Origin: Streptomyces djakartensis
GTDB taxonomy: Bacteria > Actinomycetota > Actinomycetes > Streptomycetales > Streptomycetaceae
Reading direction: 5' to 3'
DNA length: 64,000 bases
Assembly: GCF_014651075.1 (NCBI RefSeq)
Contig: NZ_BMWE01000025.1
Location: 1 to 64,000 of the forward strand
The notes under the pieces are model-generated. The model worked only from the letters and a program-made list of their open reading frames with translations. It did no database searches and was not told where the DNA came from. The translations under genes were made by a program, and so were the position numbers. This document shows, piece by piece, positions 43,648 through 52,771 of this stretch (the stretch's first letter is position 1; each line of letters begins with the position of its first letter).

Positions 43648-44570
43648 ACCCCCTGGAGCTCCATGAAGGAGAAGGGGTTCTCGGAGCCGTACACCGGAGC
43701 GAAGCCGAGGCGGGTCAGCCGCTGGTCCGCCACGCACTCCAGGTACTGCCGCATCGACTCGGTGTTCATGCCCGGGAGACCGTCACCGCACAGGTCGCGC
43801 GCGAACTGCAGCTCGGCCTCGACGGCCTCCCGGAGCATGTCCGTCACCTCCTGCTGGAGCCGGTCGTCGAACAGCTCCGGCTCCTCCTTGCGGACGGTGT
43901 CGACCACGTCGAAGGCGAAGGACATGTGCATCGTCTCGTCGCGGAACACCCAGTTGGTGCCGGTGGCCAGGCCGTGCAGCAGGCCCCGGCTGCGGAACCA
44001 GTAGACGTACGCGAAGGCGCCGTAGAAGAACAGGCCCTCGATGCATGCGGCGAAGCAGATCAGGTTGAGCAGGAAACGGCGGCGGTCCGCCTGTGACTCC
44101 AGGCGCTCCAGCTTCTCGACCTCGTTGATCCACTTGAAGCAGAACCCGGCCTTCTCGCGGATGGACGGGATGTTCTCCACGGCCGCGAAGGCCGCCGCGC
44201 GGTCCTCCGGGTCGGGCAGGTAGGTGTCGAGCAGCGTCAGATAGAACTGGACGTGCACCGCCTCCTCGAACAGCTGACGGCTCAGGTAGAGCCGCGCCTC
44301 GGGGGAGTTGATGTGCTTGTACAGCGTCAGCACCAGGTTGTTCGCGACGATCGAGTCGCCTGTCGCGAAGAAGGCCACCAGCCGGCCGATGAGGTGCTGC
44401 TCGGCGGGGGAGAGCTTGGCGAGGTCGGCGACGTCGGAGTGGAGGTCGACCTCCTCCACGGTCCAGGTGTTCTTGATGGCGTCCCGGTAGCGCTCGTAGA
44501 AGTCCGGGTAGCGCATGGGGCGCAGCGTCAGCTCGAAGCCGGGGTCGAGCAGGTTCTGGGTGGTCGTCAC
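43560..44570 (-). CDS. nrdB: Class Ia ribonucleotide reductase small subunit NrdB
   Basis: NrdB houses the diiron-tyrosyl radical cofactor that starts catalysis in NrdA. The 336-residue product has the metal-ligand helices: FFATGDSIVANN, FEEAVHVQFYLTLL (E..H), EGLFFYGAFAYVYWF and FRDETMHMSFAFD (E..H). The GTG start at 44570 overlaps the nrdA stop (GTGA). The C-terminus ends VDLDEDF, the acidic/aromatic tail expected to dock on NrdA. Confidence 0.94.
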   Translation of the reverse strand: MTTTQNLLDPGFELTLRPMRYPDFYERYRDAIKNTWTVEEVDLHSDVADLAKLSPAEQHLIGRLVAFFATGDSIVANNLVLTLYKHINSPEARLYLSRQLFEEAVHVQFYLTLLDTYLPDPEDRAAAFAAVENIPSIREKAGFCFKWINEVEKLERLESQADRRRFLLNLICFAACIEGLFFYGAFAYVYWFRSRGLLHGLATGTNWVFRDETMHMSFAFDVVDTVRKEEPELFDDRLQQEVTDMLREAVEAELQFARDLCGDGLPGMNTESMRQYLECVADQRLTRLGFAPVYGSENPFSFMELQGVQELTNFFERRPSAYQVAVEGTVDLDEDF

Positions 44571-46930
44571 TGGCAGGCCTCGCAGGACTCGGGGTTTTCC
44601 AGGGAGCAGGCGACCGCTTCGGGGTCCGGGGTGGCCTGCACGGGGACGGCGGCGCGGGCGGCCCGGGCGATGCGGGTCGCCGGGCGCGAGCGCAGGTAGT
44701 ACGTGGTCTTCAGCCCGGACTTCCAGGCGTAGGCGTACATCGAGGAGAGCTTGCCGATGGTCGGCGTCTCCAGGAACAGGTTCAGGGACTGGGACTGGTC
44801 CAGGAACGGGGTCCTGGCCGCCGCCATGTCGATCAGGCCGCGCTGCGGGATCTCCCACGCCGTGCGGTAGAGGGCGCGGACGTCCTCGGGGATCCAGGCG
44901 AAGTCCTGCACCGAGCCGTTCGCCTCGCGCAGGGCCTCCCGGGTACGGGCGTCCCACACGCCGAGCCGCTTCAGCTCGTCCACCAGGTAGGAGTTGACCT
45001 GGAGGAACTCACCCGACAGCGTCTCGCGCTTGAACAGGTTGGACACCTGCGGCTCGATGCACTCGTACACCCCCGCGATGGAGGCGATGGTGGCCGTGGG
45101 CGCGATGGCGAGGAGCAGTGAGTTGCGCATACCCGTCGCGGCGACGCGCTCCCGCAGGGCCGCCCAGCGCTCCGGCCAGGTCAGCTCGACGTCGTAGTGG
45201 TCGGGGTGGAGCACGCCCTTGGCCGTACGGGTCTTCTCCCAGGCGGGCAGCGGACCGTTGCGCTCGGCGAGGCCGGCGGACGCCTCGTACGCCGCCAGCA
45301 TGATCCGCTCGGCGATACGCGTGGACAGCGCCCTGGCCTCCGGCGAGTCGAAGGGCAGCCGCAGCTTGAAGAAGACGTCCTGCAGGCCCATGGCCCCGAG
45401 CCCGACGGGACGCCACCGGGCGTTGGAGCGGCCGGCCTGCTCCGTCGGGTAGAAGTTGATGTCGACGACGCGGTCGAGGAACGTGACGGCCGTACGCACC
45501 GTCTCGTCCAGCCGTTCCCAGTCGATGCCGCCCTCGGTCACGAAGGCCCCGAGGTTGACCGACCCCAGGTTGCAGACCGCCGTCTCCCCGTCGCTGGTGA
45601 CCTCCAGGATCTCCGTGCAGAGGTTGGAGGAGTGGACGACGTGGCCCGGCTCGGCCGTCTGGTTGGCGGTGCGGTTGGCGGCGTCCTTGAAGGTCATCCA
45701 GCCGTTGCCGGTCTGGGCGAGGGTGCGCATCATGCGGCCGTACAGCTCGCGGGCCGGCAGGGTCTTCTTCGCCAGACCCCGCGCCTCGGCCGCCCGGTAC
45801 GCGGAGTCGAACTCCTCGCCCCACAGGTCGACCAGCTCGGGCACGTCCGAGGGGGAGAACAGCGACCACTGCGCGTCGGCGTTCACCCGCCGCATGAACT
45901 CGTCCGGCACCCAGTGCGCGAGGTTCAGGTTGTGCGTACGGCGCGCGTCCTCACCGGTGTTGTCGCGCAGCTCCAGGAACTCCTCGACGTCGGCGTGCCA
46001 GGTCTCCAGGTAGACCGCGGCCGCGCCCTTGCGGCGGCCGCCCTGGTTCACGGCGGCGACCGATGCGTCGAGCGTCTTCAGGAACGGGACGATGCCGTTG
46101 GAGTGGCCGTTCGTGCCGCGGATCAGCGAACCCCGGGCGCGGATCCGGGAGTAGGCGAGGCCGATGCCGCCGGCGTGCTTCGAGAGCCGGGCCACCTGGT
46201 GGTACCGGTCGTAGATGGAGTCCAGCTCGTCCTTGGGGGAGTCGAGGAGGTAGCAGGACGACATCTGGGGGTGCCGCGTGCCGGAGTTGAAGAGGGTGGG
46301 GGAGGAGGGCAGGTAGTCGAGGCGGCTCATGAGCCCGTAGAGCGCGGCGACTTCGTCGACCGACCTGGCCGTGTCGTCCTCGGCGAGACCGGCGGCGACA
46401 CGCAGCATGAAGTGCTGGGGCGTTTCGAGCACCTTGCGGGTGACGGGGTGCCTGAGCAGGTAGCGGCTGTACAGCGTGCGCAGTCCGAAGTAGCCGAAGC
46501 GGTCGTCGCCGGCCGTGTCGATCAGGGCGTCGAGCCGGGCGGCGTGGATCCGCACGAACTCGGCGGTCCGGTCGGCGATGAGGCCCTCCCGGTGCCCGAC
46601 CGCGACCGACTCCGGGAAGGACGTGACCCCCTGGGAGGCGGCCTCTTCGCGGATGCCGATGGTCAGCAGCCGGGCGGCCAGCCGGGAGTAGGCGGGGTCC
46701 TCGGAGATGAGACCGGCGGCCGCGTCCGTCGCCAGCTCGCGCAACTCCGCGATCATCTCGGCGGACGCCTCACGCGAGGACCGGCCGCGCAGCGCGGCGG
46801 CGGCGACCCGGCCGGGATCGGCGTCGGGGAGGTCGGCGGTCAGCTCGGCCAGGGTCCGCAGCAGCGCGGCACCGGGACCGTCGTGCTCTGTTTCGGCGGC
46901 TGAGACCGGATCGGCTGGCGCGATGGTCAC
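44567..46930 (-). CDS. nrdA: Class Ia ribonucleotide reductase large subunit NrdA
   Basis: NrdA reduces ribonucleoside diphosphates to the deoxy forms. The 787-residue protein has an N-terminal regulatory region and the ten-stranded barrel with SSNLCTEI, ETAVCNLGSVNLGAFV (active-site Cys) and DQSQSLNLF. The C-terminal redox pair is in ESCEACQ (CxxC) for re-reduction by thioredoxin. The GTG start at 46930 follows GGGAG. Expression is probably limited by a cobalamin riboswitch and NrdR sites upstream, since Streptomyces also has a B12-dependent class II enzyme. Confidence 0.94.
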   Translation of the reverse strand: MTIAPADPVSAAETEHDGPGAALLRTLAELTADLPDADPGRVAAAALRGRSSREASAEMIAELRELATDAAAGLISEDPAYSRLAARLLTIGIREEAASQGVTSFPESVAVGHREGLIADRTAEFVRIHAARLDALIDTAGDDRFGYFGLRTLYSRYLLRHPVTRKVLETPQHFMLRVAAGLAEDDTARSVDEVAALYGLMSRLDYLPSSPTLFNSGTRHPQMSSCYLLDSPKDELDSIYDRYHQVARLSKHAGGIGLAYSRIRARGSLIRGTNGHSNGIVPFLKTLDASVAAVNQGGRRKGAAAVYLETWHADVEEFLELRDNTGEDARRTHNLNLAHWVPDEFMRRVNADAQWSLFSPSDVPELVDLWGEEFDSAYRAAEARGLAKKTLPARELYGRMMRTLAQTGNGWMTFKDAANRTANQTAEPGHVVHSSNLCTEILEVTSDGETAVCNLGSVNLGAFVTEGGIDWERLDETVRTAVTFLDRVVDINFYPTEQAGRSNARWRPVGLGAMGLQDVFFKLRLPFDSPEARALSTRIAERIMLAAYEASAGLAERNGPLPAWEKTRTAKGVLHPDHYDVELTWPERWAALRERVAATGMRNSLLLAIAPTATIASIAGVYECIEPQVSNLFKRETLSGEFLQVNSYLVDELKRLGVWDARTREALREANGSVQDFAWIPEDVRALYRTAWEIPQRGLIDMAAARTPFLDQSQSLNLFLETPTIGKLSSMYAYAWKSGLKTTYYLRSRPATRIARAARAAVPVQATPDPEAVACSLENPESCEACQ

Positions 46931-47040
46931 GTGGGGGCTCTCCCTCGCTCGGCACAGGGGCCTCGCGCAGGGCAGGGGGCGGCACACGAGCGCACGCGGC
47001 GTCGCGTCCACCGGCCCACTCCACGAGGCCCGGACGTCAG

Positions 47041-47068
47041 GCACACCGGCCGGGTCGGCCGGGTGCGC
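47041..47068 (-). terminator. Terminator hairpin of the riboswitch expression platform
   Basis: GCACACCGGCC and GGCCGGGTGCGC form a near-perfect GC stem with one bulge, directly 3' of the cobalamin aptamer in the transcript and about 110 bases before the nrdA start codon. Confidence 0.6.
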
Positions 47069-47190
47069 TGTCGGCAGGTCCTCGGACTGATTCCCATACA
47101 GGCATGAACACGCATGGGTACACCGTTGCGGGACAGTTCCGGATTCGCACCGGATTCCCCTGCGGCGACAGCGAGCATGAGCATACATCT
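47069..47190 (-). ncRNA. Cobalamin (B12) riboswitch upstream of nrdABS
   Basis: On the minus strand the aptamer core is plain: GCAGGGGAATCCGGTG, GAATCCGGAACTGTCCCGC and AACGGTGT. The B12-box region AGTCCGAGGACCTGCC follows. This matches the known B12 control of the class Ia operon in Streptomyces: when cobalamin is available the class II enzyme serves and nrdABS is turned down. Boundaries are approximate. Confidence 0.92.
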
Positions 47191-47195
47191 TGTGT
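47180..47195. promoter_or_regulatory. Candidate NrdR box 1
   Basis: The 16-mer ending ATCTTGTGT matches the NrdR consensus (ACACWATATMTTGTGT) at 12 of 16 positions, with a perfect right half. It lies at the 5' edge of the riboswitch. Confidence 0.5.
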
Positions 47196-47210
47196 TCGGT
47201 CGCGGTGGCA

Positions 47211-47248
47211 CCCCCAGATGTTGTGGCGCGGTGGTTTCACAGCGTCAA
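47211..47248 (-). promoter_or_regulatory. nrdA promoter with candidate NrdR box 2
   Basis: Minus-strand TTGACG (47243-47248) and CAACAT (47218-47223) form a plausible promoter with 19-base spacing. The 16-mer at 47211-47226 ends TTGTGG, matches 10 of 16 NrdR consensus positions and covers the -10. It is exactly 31 bases from box 1, the helical phasing typical of paired NrdR boxes. Confidence 0.45.
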
Positions 47249-47463
47249 CTGGTGGGTGAGGAGAGTGATGTCAGTGATGTCCACGAGGTGCGGAATCGCC
47301 GAGCCCCTTGTGCCTTCGAGGGCCAGGTGGACGCGGGCCCCCTCCGTCCGGATTCCGCCACCGGTTGCGGGGCGCATCCGGAGTGCTTCCATGGAAATAG
47401 GTGCCGGCGTCCGCGGGTCCTCCGTACCGGGAATTCACATCGCTCTCGGAGGGAGTACTCACC

Positions 47464-50400
47464 ATGACGAGGGTCGTCCGTCGCACGCCAGGCAAGGAGC
47501 GGCCGCACAACGCACCGATGGCCACACTGGATCTGCGACGGGCGGCGAGGTGGACCAGCCGCGTTGTCGTCGGCTACTGGCACAGTCTGACAATCAAGCT
47601 TGAGGCCCGCCGCGGCACCACCCGCCCCAGGAAATGGCGCAGGTGGTTCTCCTACACCAACGTGCTCCGGATGGCCTGGGCGGTCGGCGCCCTCGTGGTC
47701 TTCGGCTGGATCGGGGCCGGCGTACACATGCTGGTCACTGATGATGAGACCACGGTCGAGCGATGGCAGAAGGACCCAGGGGTCGAAGCCCTGGTCCGCT
47801 TCGTCGGCCCGGCCCTCACCGCTTCGGTCGCCGCCGCGCTCTTTCTGTTCTGGTGGTACAGCTGGAACAAGCGGCGGTACCTCGCGAAGGCACGCAAGGA
47901 CCCTCACAAGCTCGTACTCACCGCCGGGCAGGACACCGACGAGATCGTGGGCCGCGATGAGCTCGCCCAGGTCATCGCCCAACGGCTGAGGGAGCGCAAC
48001 ACCCGTCGGCCCTATCTGCTCGTAGGCGGTGTCGGCACGGGGAAGACCGCCGTCCTTGTGCGGCTCACCGAACTGCTGGCCCGGGAACACGCCGTGCCCG
48101 TGCCGATCCGGTTGCGGGACGCCGACGGCAGCGATCTGAACTTCGAACGCATGGCCAAGCAGCGTTTCGCCGAGGAGGCACCCCAAGGCATCATGGCCCG
48201 CACCAAAGCTGAACGGGTCTGGCAGCAACTGCTCGCCGACGACAAGCTGGTGGTCATCGCCGACGGCCTCGAAGAAGCCCTTCTCGACGGCGGTCTTCAG
48301 CAGAACCGGGACAACATCATCCGCTGTGCCATCGAACGCGCCTATGAGAAACGGCTACCGGTGGTCATCGCCTCCCGGCCGCACAGTCCGCTGGACACCA
48401 CGCCCGCCGCGATCGTGGAGCTGGAACCGCTGAGCGAGGAGGAGGCGCTGGACTTCGTCAAAGCCTCCGTACCCGAGACGGACGAGCGCCGCGTGGACTG
48501 GATCGTGGAGACGGCAGAGGTGACCGAATCGCCGGTCTACCTGCAGATCGCCCGTGAACTGCACCGGCACGGCGCCCTGGAACGTGACCGTCCGACCGAT
48601 GACCCGAAGCGTCTGAACACCCGCAGCCGGGACCGGAGCACGCTCCGGTTGTGGCTGTTGGACACCTGGAGCCGTGCCCTGCTCGAGGGCCGGCTGCGCG
48701 AGGACGTCGCGCTCGCCCCGCACGAGCGTCGCGACACCCTTGAGGTGGTCTCCGCCCTGGCCTGTGTGGGACTGCTCCAGGACAAGCTGGAGGTGGACTT
48801 CGCCGAGTTGCTCGGCCCGGACGTCCACCCCGGCAGAACGCGATACGCGAGGGCTGGGGCACGCCGCCTGCGGACCAGGGTGCGCGGCTCCGGCTGGTAC
48901 GGCAACAGCGGGAACGCCTTCTCCGAGTGGCACCGCCAACAGATCTGGGCCGCGCTCTGCGCCGGGCTCGGAGACGAGGAGGGGAGCCGGCTGCGCAAGG
49001 GGAACATGGCGCAGCGTCACGCCGTGCTCGCCCGTCTGGTCGGTAGCGCGGACAAGCTGGGGCTGTTGGAGAGTTCCGAGACGAAGGCGCGCTTCCCGCA
49101 CAGCATCCTGCAGGCCTACTTCGGCTTCCGTCTCCTGAGCCACTTGGAGGAGGCCGACGCGGGCGAGCTGATCGAGCAGGCGCTGCAGCCGCCCGGCCCC
49201 GGCCGTGAGCTGCTGGTCGCGGTCGTGTTCATGTCCCGCGGGAGGTTGAGGGGACGTCCTCCCCGAGGCGGCGGTGCCGGGGCCGGGTTCCCGGAGGGGA
49301 AGGGGGAGCTGTTGCGGAGGGTGCCCGCGCGGGGGCGCGCCCTGTCCGAGCGGCTCTGTGCGGCCGCGCGGCACCGACCGGACGATCCGAAGACCCTCGA
49401 CCTCTACGCGGCCGCCCTCGAAGTCGAGAGTGTGGAAGCCGACCCCGGACGGCTGAACGGCATCGTCGAGAAGGCGTCGGACGCCTGGTCGGACATCCAG
49501 GGCGATCAGCGCACTCTCGAAGACGCCAAACTGAGGCTGCTCAAGCAGCTGGGCGCGTCGTCGCGGCAGGCTTCCAAGAAGATCGACACCACGGCGATGT
49601 ACGAGCGGCTCTTCCGGATAGGCATCGCTGAGCCCTCGTACTCCATCCGCCTGGCCATCGCCCAGGAGTTCGGCAGTGGCGGCAACGAGGCGTTCGCCGT
49701 GATCCGTGAGCGGGTCGGTCTCAACCGTGACCCCATAGGGGAGTACAACGCCAAGATCCAGGACATGAAGGCCGAGAACACGAGGGAGTTCGAAGCGTGG
49801 ACCGTGAAAATGGGGCAAGCCAGAGCCGCCCGAGCCTCCTCGCCGGCCGAATCCTCCGAGGCCATTGACCGACTGCAAGCCGAGCGGGAGGAACTCAACC
49901 AGCGGTACGAGAAGCAACGGGTCGAATTGCTCCGGGAGTTCGTGATGCGGGCCTGGATGCTTCCCATGCTGCTGGGGTCGGTCGACGACTCCCACCGCGG
50001 CGAGGCCCGGGAACGCCTCACCAAATGGCTGCTCCACCTCGACCCGGCCCACACAGACGGCGCCCCCGACCTGCCGCTCGCCTTGGAGGCGGCACTGGCC
50101 CAGGGCTTCAAGTACGCGGCCAACCGGCGCCGGCGCCATCCGAACACGGATTCCGGCAGAAGCGTCGACCTGATCCGGCAGGCGGAGACTGTGCTGCAGC
50201 AGTCCCGGTGCTGGTACTCGCAGCTCAGCCTGCTTCAGGCGCTGTGCCTGTGGAAGCTTCCGGACCGGGTCGGCCACCATGACCGCAACGGCGGCACCAC
50301 GGCAGGGCAGTTCGACGATCACCACGGGCCTCGCGAGCCGCTCCCGACGATCGGCGGTTCCACCGCCGTGCAGACCGTACGGCGGTGGCTGGCAATGGCC

Positions 50401-51078
50401 GGCACGGTGAACCCACCACCCGGCCCGCCCGGTGCGAACGGCGACTCGCCGCGGCGGCTCCTGCACCCGTTCGTCGCCGAGGCGGGCGATCTGGTGGCCC
50501 TCGCCCTGGAGACCGGGCAGCCCGAGCGCTTCCTCTGGATCGACGAGAAGGGCGTCGCCGACAACATCGGATCCCGCGCGGGCAGCTCCGGCGGATACCG
50601 CAAGCACAACCTGTGGATCCCGCCCTCGGTCGGCTGGAGCACCCTCGACGGGCGCGCCCAGCGTCTCGTCGCCGATGTGCTGGTGATGCTGAACCTCATC
50701 GAACGGGACGGACGCCCCGACGAGGTCGAGGAGCGCATGGCTCGCGCGGAACAGTCCGGCATGCCGCTCCCACCGTGCGTCCGTACGAACCGCGAGCCGC
50801 TGCGGCCCGGCGCGCGCGTCGGTACCGGGGCCGCACCCGAACCCGGCACGGCATGCCTGCCCGACTGCAAGTTCCAGCTCTGCCCGTACCCGCCGCGAGG
50901 TGTGCCCCGGGGAGAGATCCGAGAGCCCTTCTGCCGCCAGCAACAGGCCCTCCTGCCAGGACGCCTGCGCCGCTGGTTTCCCAGGCTGTTGCGCCGTAAG
51001 ACGCCGCCCTGGGTGAGCATGCGCGTCCGTGAGCTGGACCGCTTCTGGCATGCGATGGCGGCACGTACCCGCGATTAG
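47464..51078 (+). CDS. Membrane-anchored NACHT/STAND-like ATPase
   Basis: The 1204-residue protein has two hydrophobic segments (about 67-91 and 111-132). A NACHT-type nucleotide-binding domain follows: Walker A GGVGTGKT (188-195), Walker B LVVIAD (262-267) and the ASRP motif (303-306). A winged-helix-like region comes next, then a long alpha-helical C-terminal part without recognised repeats, including a charged probable coiled coil (EAIDRLQAEREELNQRYEKQRVEL). Four cysteines in the tail (TACLPDCKFQLCPY...PFCRQQ) could bind metal. ATG 47464 follows GGAGGGAG. STAND ATPases often act in sensing or anti-phage defence, but no effector domain is identified, so the role is open. Confidence 0.8.
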   Translation: MTRVVRRTPGKERPHNAPMATLDLRRAARWTSRVVVGYWHSLTIKLEARRGTTRPRKWRRWFSYTNVLRMAWAVGALVVFGWIGAGVHMLVTDDETTVERWQKDPGVEALVRFVGPALTASVAAALFLFWWYSWNKRRYLAKARKDPHKLVLTAGQDTDEIVGRDELAQVIAQRLRERNTRRPYLLVGGVGTGKTAVLVRLTELLAREHAVPVPIRLRDADGSDLNFERMAKQRFAEEAPQGIMARTKAERVWQQLLADDKLVVIADGLEEALLDGGLQQNRDNIIRCAIERAYEKRLPVVIASRPHSPLDTTPAAIVELEPLSEEEALDFVKASVPETDERRVDWIVETAEVTESPVYLQIARELHRHGALERDRPTDDPKRLNTRSRDRSTLRLWLLDTWSRALLEGRLREDVALAPHERRDTLEVVSALACVGLLQDKLEVDFAELLGPDVHPGRTRYARAGARRLRTRVRGSGWYGNSGNAFSEWHRQQIWAALCAGLGDEEGSRLRKGNMAQRHAVLARLVGSADKLGLLESSETKARFPHSILQAYFGFRLLSHLEEADAGELIEQALQPPGPGRELLVAVVFMSRGRLRGRPPRGGGAGAGFPEGKGELLRRVPARGRALSERLCAAARHRPDDPKTLDLYAAALEVESVEADPGRLNGIVEKASDAWSDIQGDQRTLEDAKLRLLKQLGASSRQASKKIDTTAMYERLFRIGIAEPSYSIRLAIAQEFGSGGNEAFAVIRERVGLNRDPIGEYNAKIQDMKAENTREFEAWTVKMGQARAARASSPAESSEAIDRLQAEREELNQRYEKQRVELLREFVMRAWMLPMLLGSVDDSHRGEARERLTKWLLHLDPAHTDGAPDLPLALEAALAQGFKYAANRRRRHPNTDSGRSVDLIRQAETVLQQSRCWYSQLSLLQALCLWKLPDRVGHHDRNGGTTAGQFDDHHGPREPLPTIGGSTAVQTVRRWLAMAGTVNPPPGPPGANGDSPRRLLHPFVAEAGDLVALALETGQPERFLWIDEKGVADNIGSRAGSSGGYRKHNLWIPPSVGWSTLDGRAQRLVADVLVMLNLIERDGRPDEVEERMARAEQSGMPLPPCVRTNREPLRPGARVGTGAAPEPGTACLPDCKFQLCPYPPRGVPRGEIREPFCRQQQALLPGRLRRWFPRLLRRKTPPWVSMRVRELDRFWHAMAARTRD

Positions 51079-51142
51079 AGCGGCGGACGGATACGCCGAC
51101 GGGCCGCCGGGTGCTCTCCCGACGGCCCGTCCTGCGCCGGGC

Positions 51143-52771
51143 TCAGTGCGAGGTGCCCGCCGTCGCCGGCGGCAGTTCCACCTGGACCCCGGGGTCGCCC
51201 GCGTCCGCCGTGTAGTCCTCCGGCTTGGTCTCGTCGACGCCGTCCGGGGCCTTGACGGCCTTCAGGACGAAGGTGAGCACCACCGTCACCACCACGTTCA
51301 GGACGAACGCCGTGAGGCCGATGTAGCCGATCTCGCCGATGCCCGGGATCTCCTTCGCCGAGCCGCCGAAGTGCTTCTGTGTCGGGGAGGCGACGCCGTA
51401 CGCGGCGACCGTGCCGTAGACCATGCCGACCGCCCAGCCGGCGAGCAGCGCCCAGCGGTGGAACCAGCGGGTGAACAGGCCGCCGACCAGGGCCGGGAAG
51501 GTCTGCAGGATCCAGATGCCGCCGAGCAGCTGGAAGTTGATGGCGACCGTCTTGTCCATGGTGAGGACGAAGGCCAGCGCGCCCACCTTCACCAGCAGCG
51601 ACACCAGCTTGGAGACCTTGGTCTCCTGCGCCGGTGTGGCGTCGGGCCTGATGAAGTCCTTGTAGATGTTGCGCGTGAAGAGGTTCGCGGCCGCGATGGA
51701 CATGATGGCCGCCGGTACCAGCGCGCCGATGCCGATCGCCGCGAAGGCCACGCCCGCGAACCAGTCCGGGAACATGGTCTCGAACAGCTGGGGGATCGCC
51801 AGCTGCCCGTTCTGCACCTTGATGCCGGCCGCGATCGCCATGAAGCCGAGCAGTGCCAGCAGGCCCAGCATCAGCGAGTACAGCGGCAGGATCGTGGTGT
51901 TGCGCCGGATCACCTCACGGCTCTTCGAGGACAGCGTCGCCGTGATGGAGTGCGGATACATGAACAGGGCCAGGGCGGAGCCCAACGCCAGCGTGGCGTA
52001 CGTCCACTGGCCCGCCTCCGGCGGCGTCAGCGCACCGCGCGGCGCGCCCGTGGCCGGGTTGGTCTGGCTGAAGGCGTCGCCCGCCTTGGCGAAGATGTCG
52101 TCGAAGCCGCCCAGCTTGATCGGGATGTAGATGATCGCCACCGCGATGACGATGTAGATCAGGGTGTCCTTCACGAACGCGATCAGCGCGGGAGCGCGAA
52201 GCCCCGAGGAGTAGGTGTACGCGGCCAGCACGCCGAACGCGATCAGCAGCGGCAGGTCCTTGATGAACCAGTTGGTGTTCTCGCCGCCGCCCACGCCCAT
52301 CACGTCCAGCACGGCCTGGATGCCGACCAGCTGGAGCGCGATGTACGGCATCGTCGCGAGGATGCCGGTGAGGGCCACGGCCAGCGACAGTCCCTTGGAG
52401 CCGAAGCGGCCGCGTACGAAGTCGGAGGTCGTGACGTACCCGTGCCTGTGGGACACCGACCACAGGCGGGGGAGGAAGGTGAAGATCAGCGGGTACACCA
52501 GGATCGTGTACGGCACGGCGAAGAATCCGGCCGCGCCCGCCGCGTAGATCGCCGCCGGCACGGCGACGAAGGTGTACGCCGTGTACAGGTCGCCGCCGAG
52601 CAGGAACCAGGTGATCCAGGTGCCGAACGAGCGGCCGCCCAGGCCCCATTCGTCCAGACTGTGCTCGTTCTCGGCCTTGCGCCAGCGGGCGGCCAGAAAG
52701 CCCATGACCGTCACGGCCAGGAAGAAGAGGATGAAGACGGCGAGCGCGACGCCGTTCACGCCGTCCTTCAC
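51143..52771 (-). CDS. Sodium:solute symporter (monocarboxylate-type)
   Basis: The 542-residue protein has 13 or so hydrophobic helices of the SSS family, with GGRSFGTWITWFLLGGDLYTAYTF, ALGSALALFMYPHS and AIGIGALVPAAIMSIAAANLFTRNIYKDF. It resembles MctC/ActP-type transporters of short monocarboxylates such as acetate or pyruvate. The substrate is inferred only. The ATG at 52771 overlaps the stop of the DUF3311 gene (ATGA), the usual pairing for these symporters. Confidence 0.88.
   Translation of the reverse strand: MKDGVNGVALAVFILFFLAVTVMGFLAARWRKAENEHSLDEWGLGGRSFGTWITWFLLGGDLYTAYTFVAVPAAIYAAGAAGFFAVPYTILVYPLIFTFLPRLWSVSHRHGYVTTSDFVRGRFGSKGLSLAVALTGILATMPYIALQLVGIQAVLDVMGVGGGENTNWFIKDLPLLIAFGVLAAYTYSSGLRAPALIAFVKDTLIYIVIAVAIIYIPIKLGGFDDIFAKAGDAFSQTNPATGAPRGALTPPEAGQWTYATLALGSALALFMYPHSITATLSSKSREVIRRNTTILPLYSLMLGLLALLGFMAIAAGIKVQNGQLAIPQLFETMFPDWFAGVAFAAIGIGALVPAAIMSIAAANLFTRNIYKDFIRPDATPAQETKVSKLVSLLVKVGALAFVLTMDKTVAINFQLLGGIWILQTFPALVGGLFTRWFHRWALLAGWAVGMVYGTVAAYGVASPTQKHFGGSAKEIPGIGEIGYIGLTAFVLNVVVTVVLTFVLKAVKAPDGVDETKPEDYTADAGDPGVQVELPPATAGTSH

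Noticed and set aside
48355..51051. An 898-codon minus-strand frame antisense to the NACHT-like ATPase
   Set aside because: No motifs or hydrophobic pattern; it mirrors the codon structure of the plus-strand gene.
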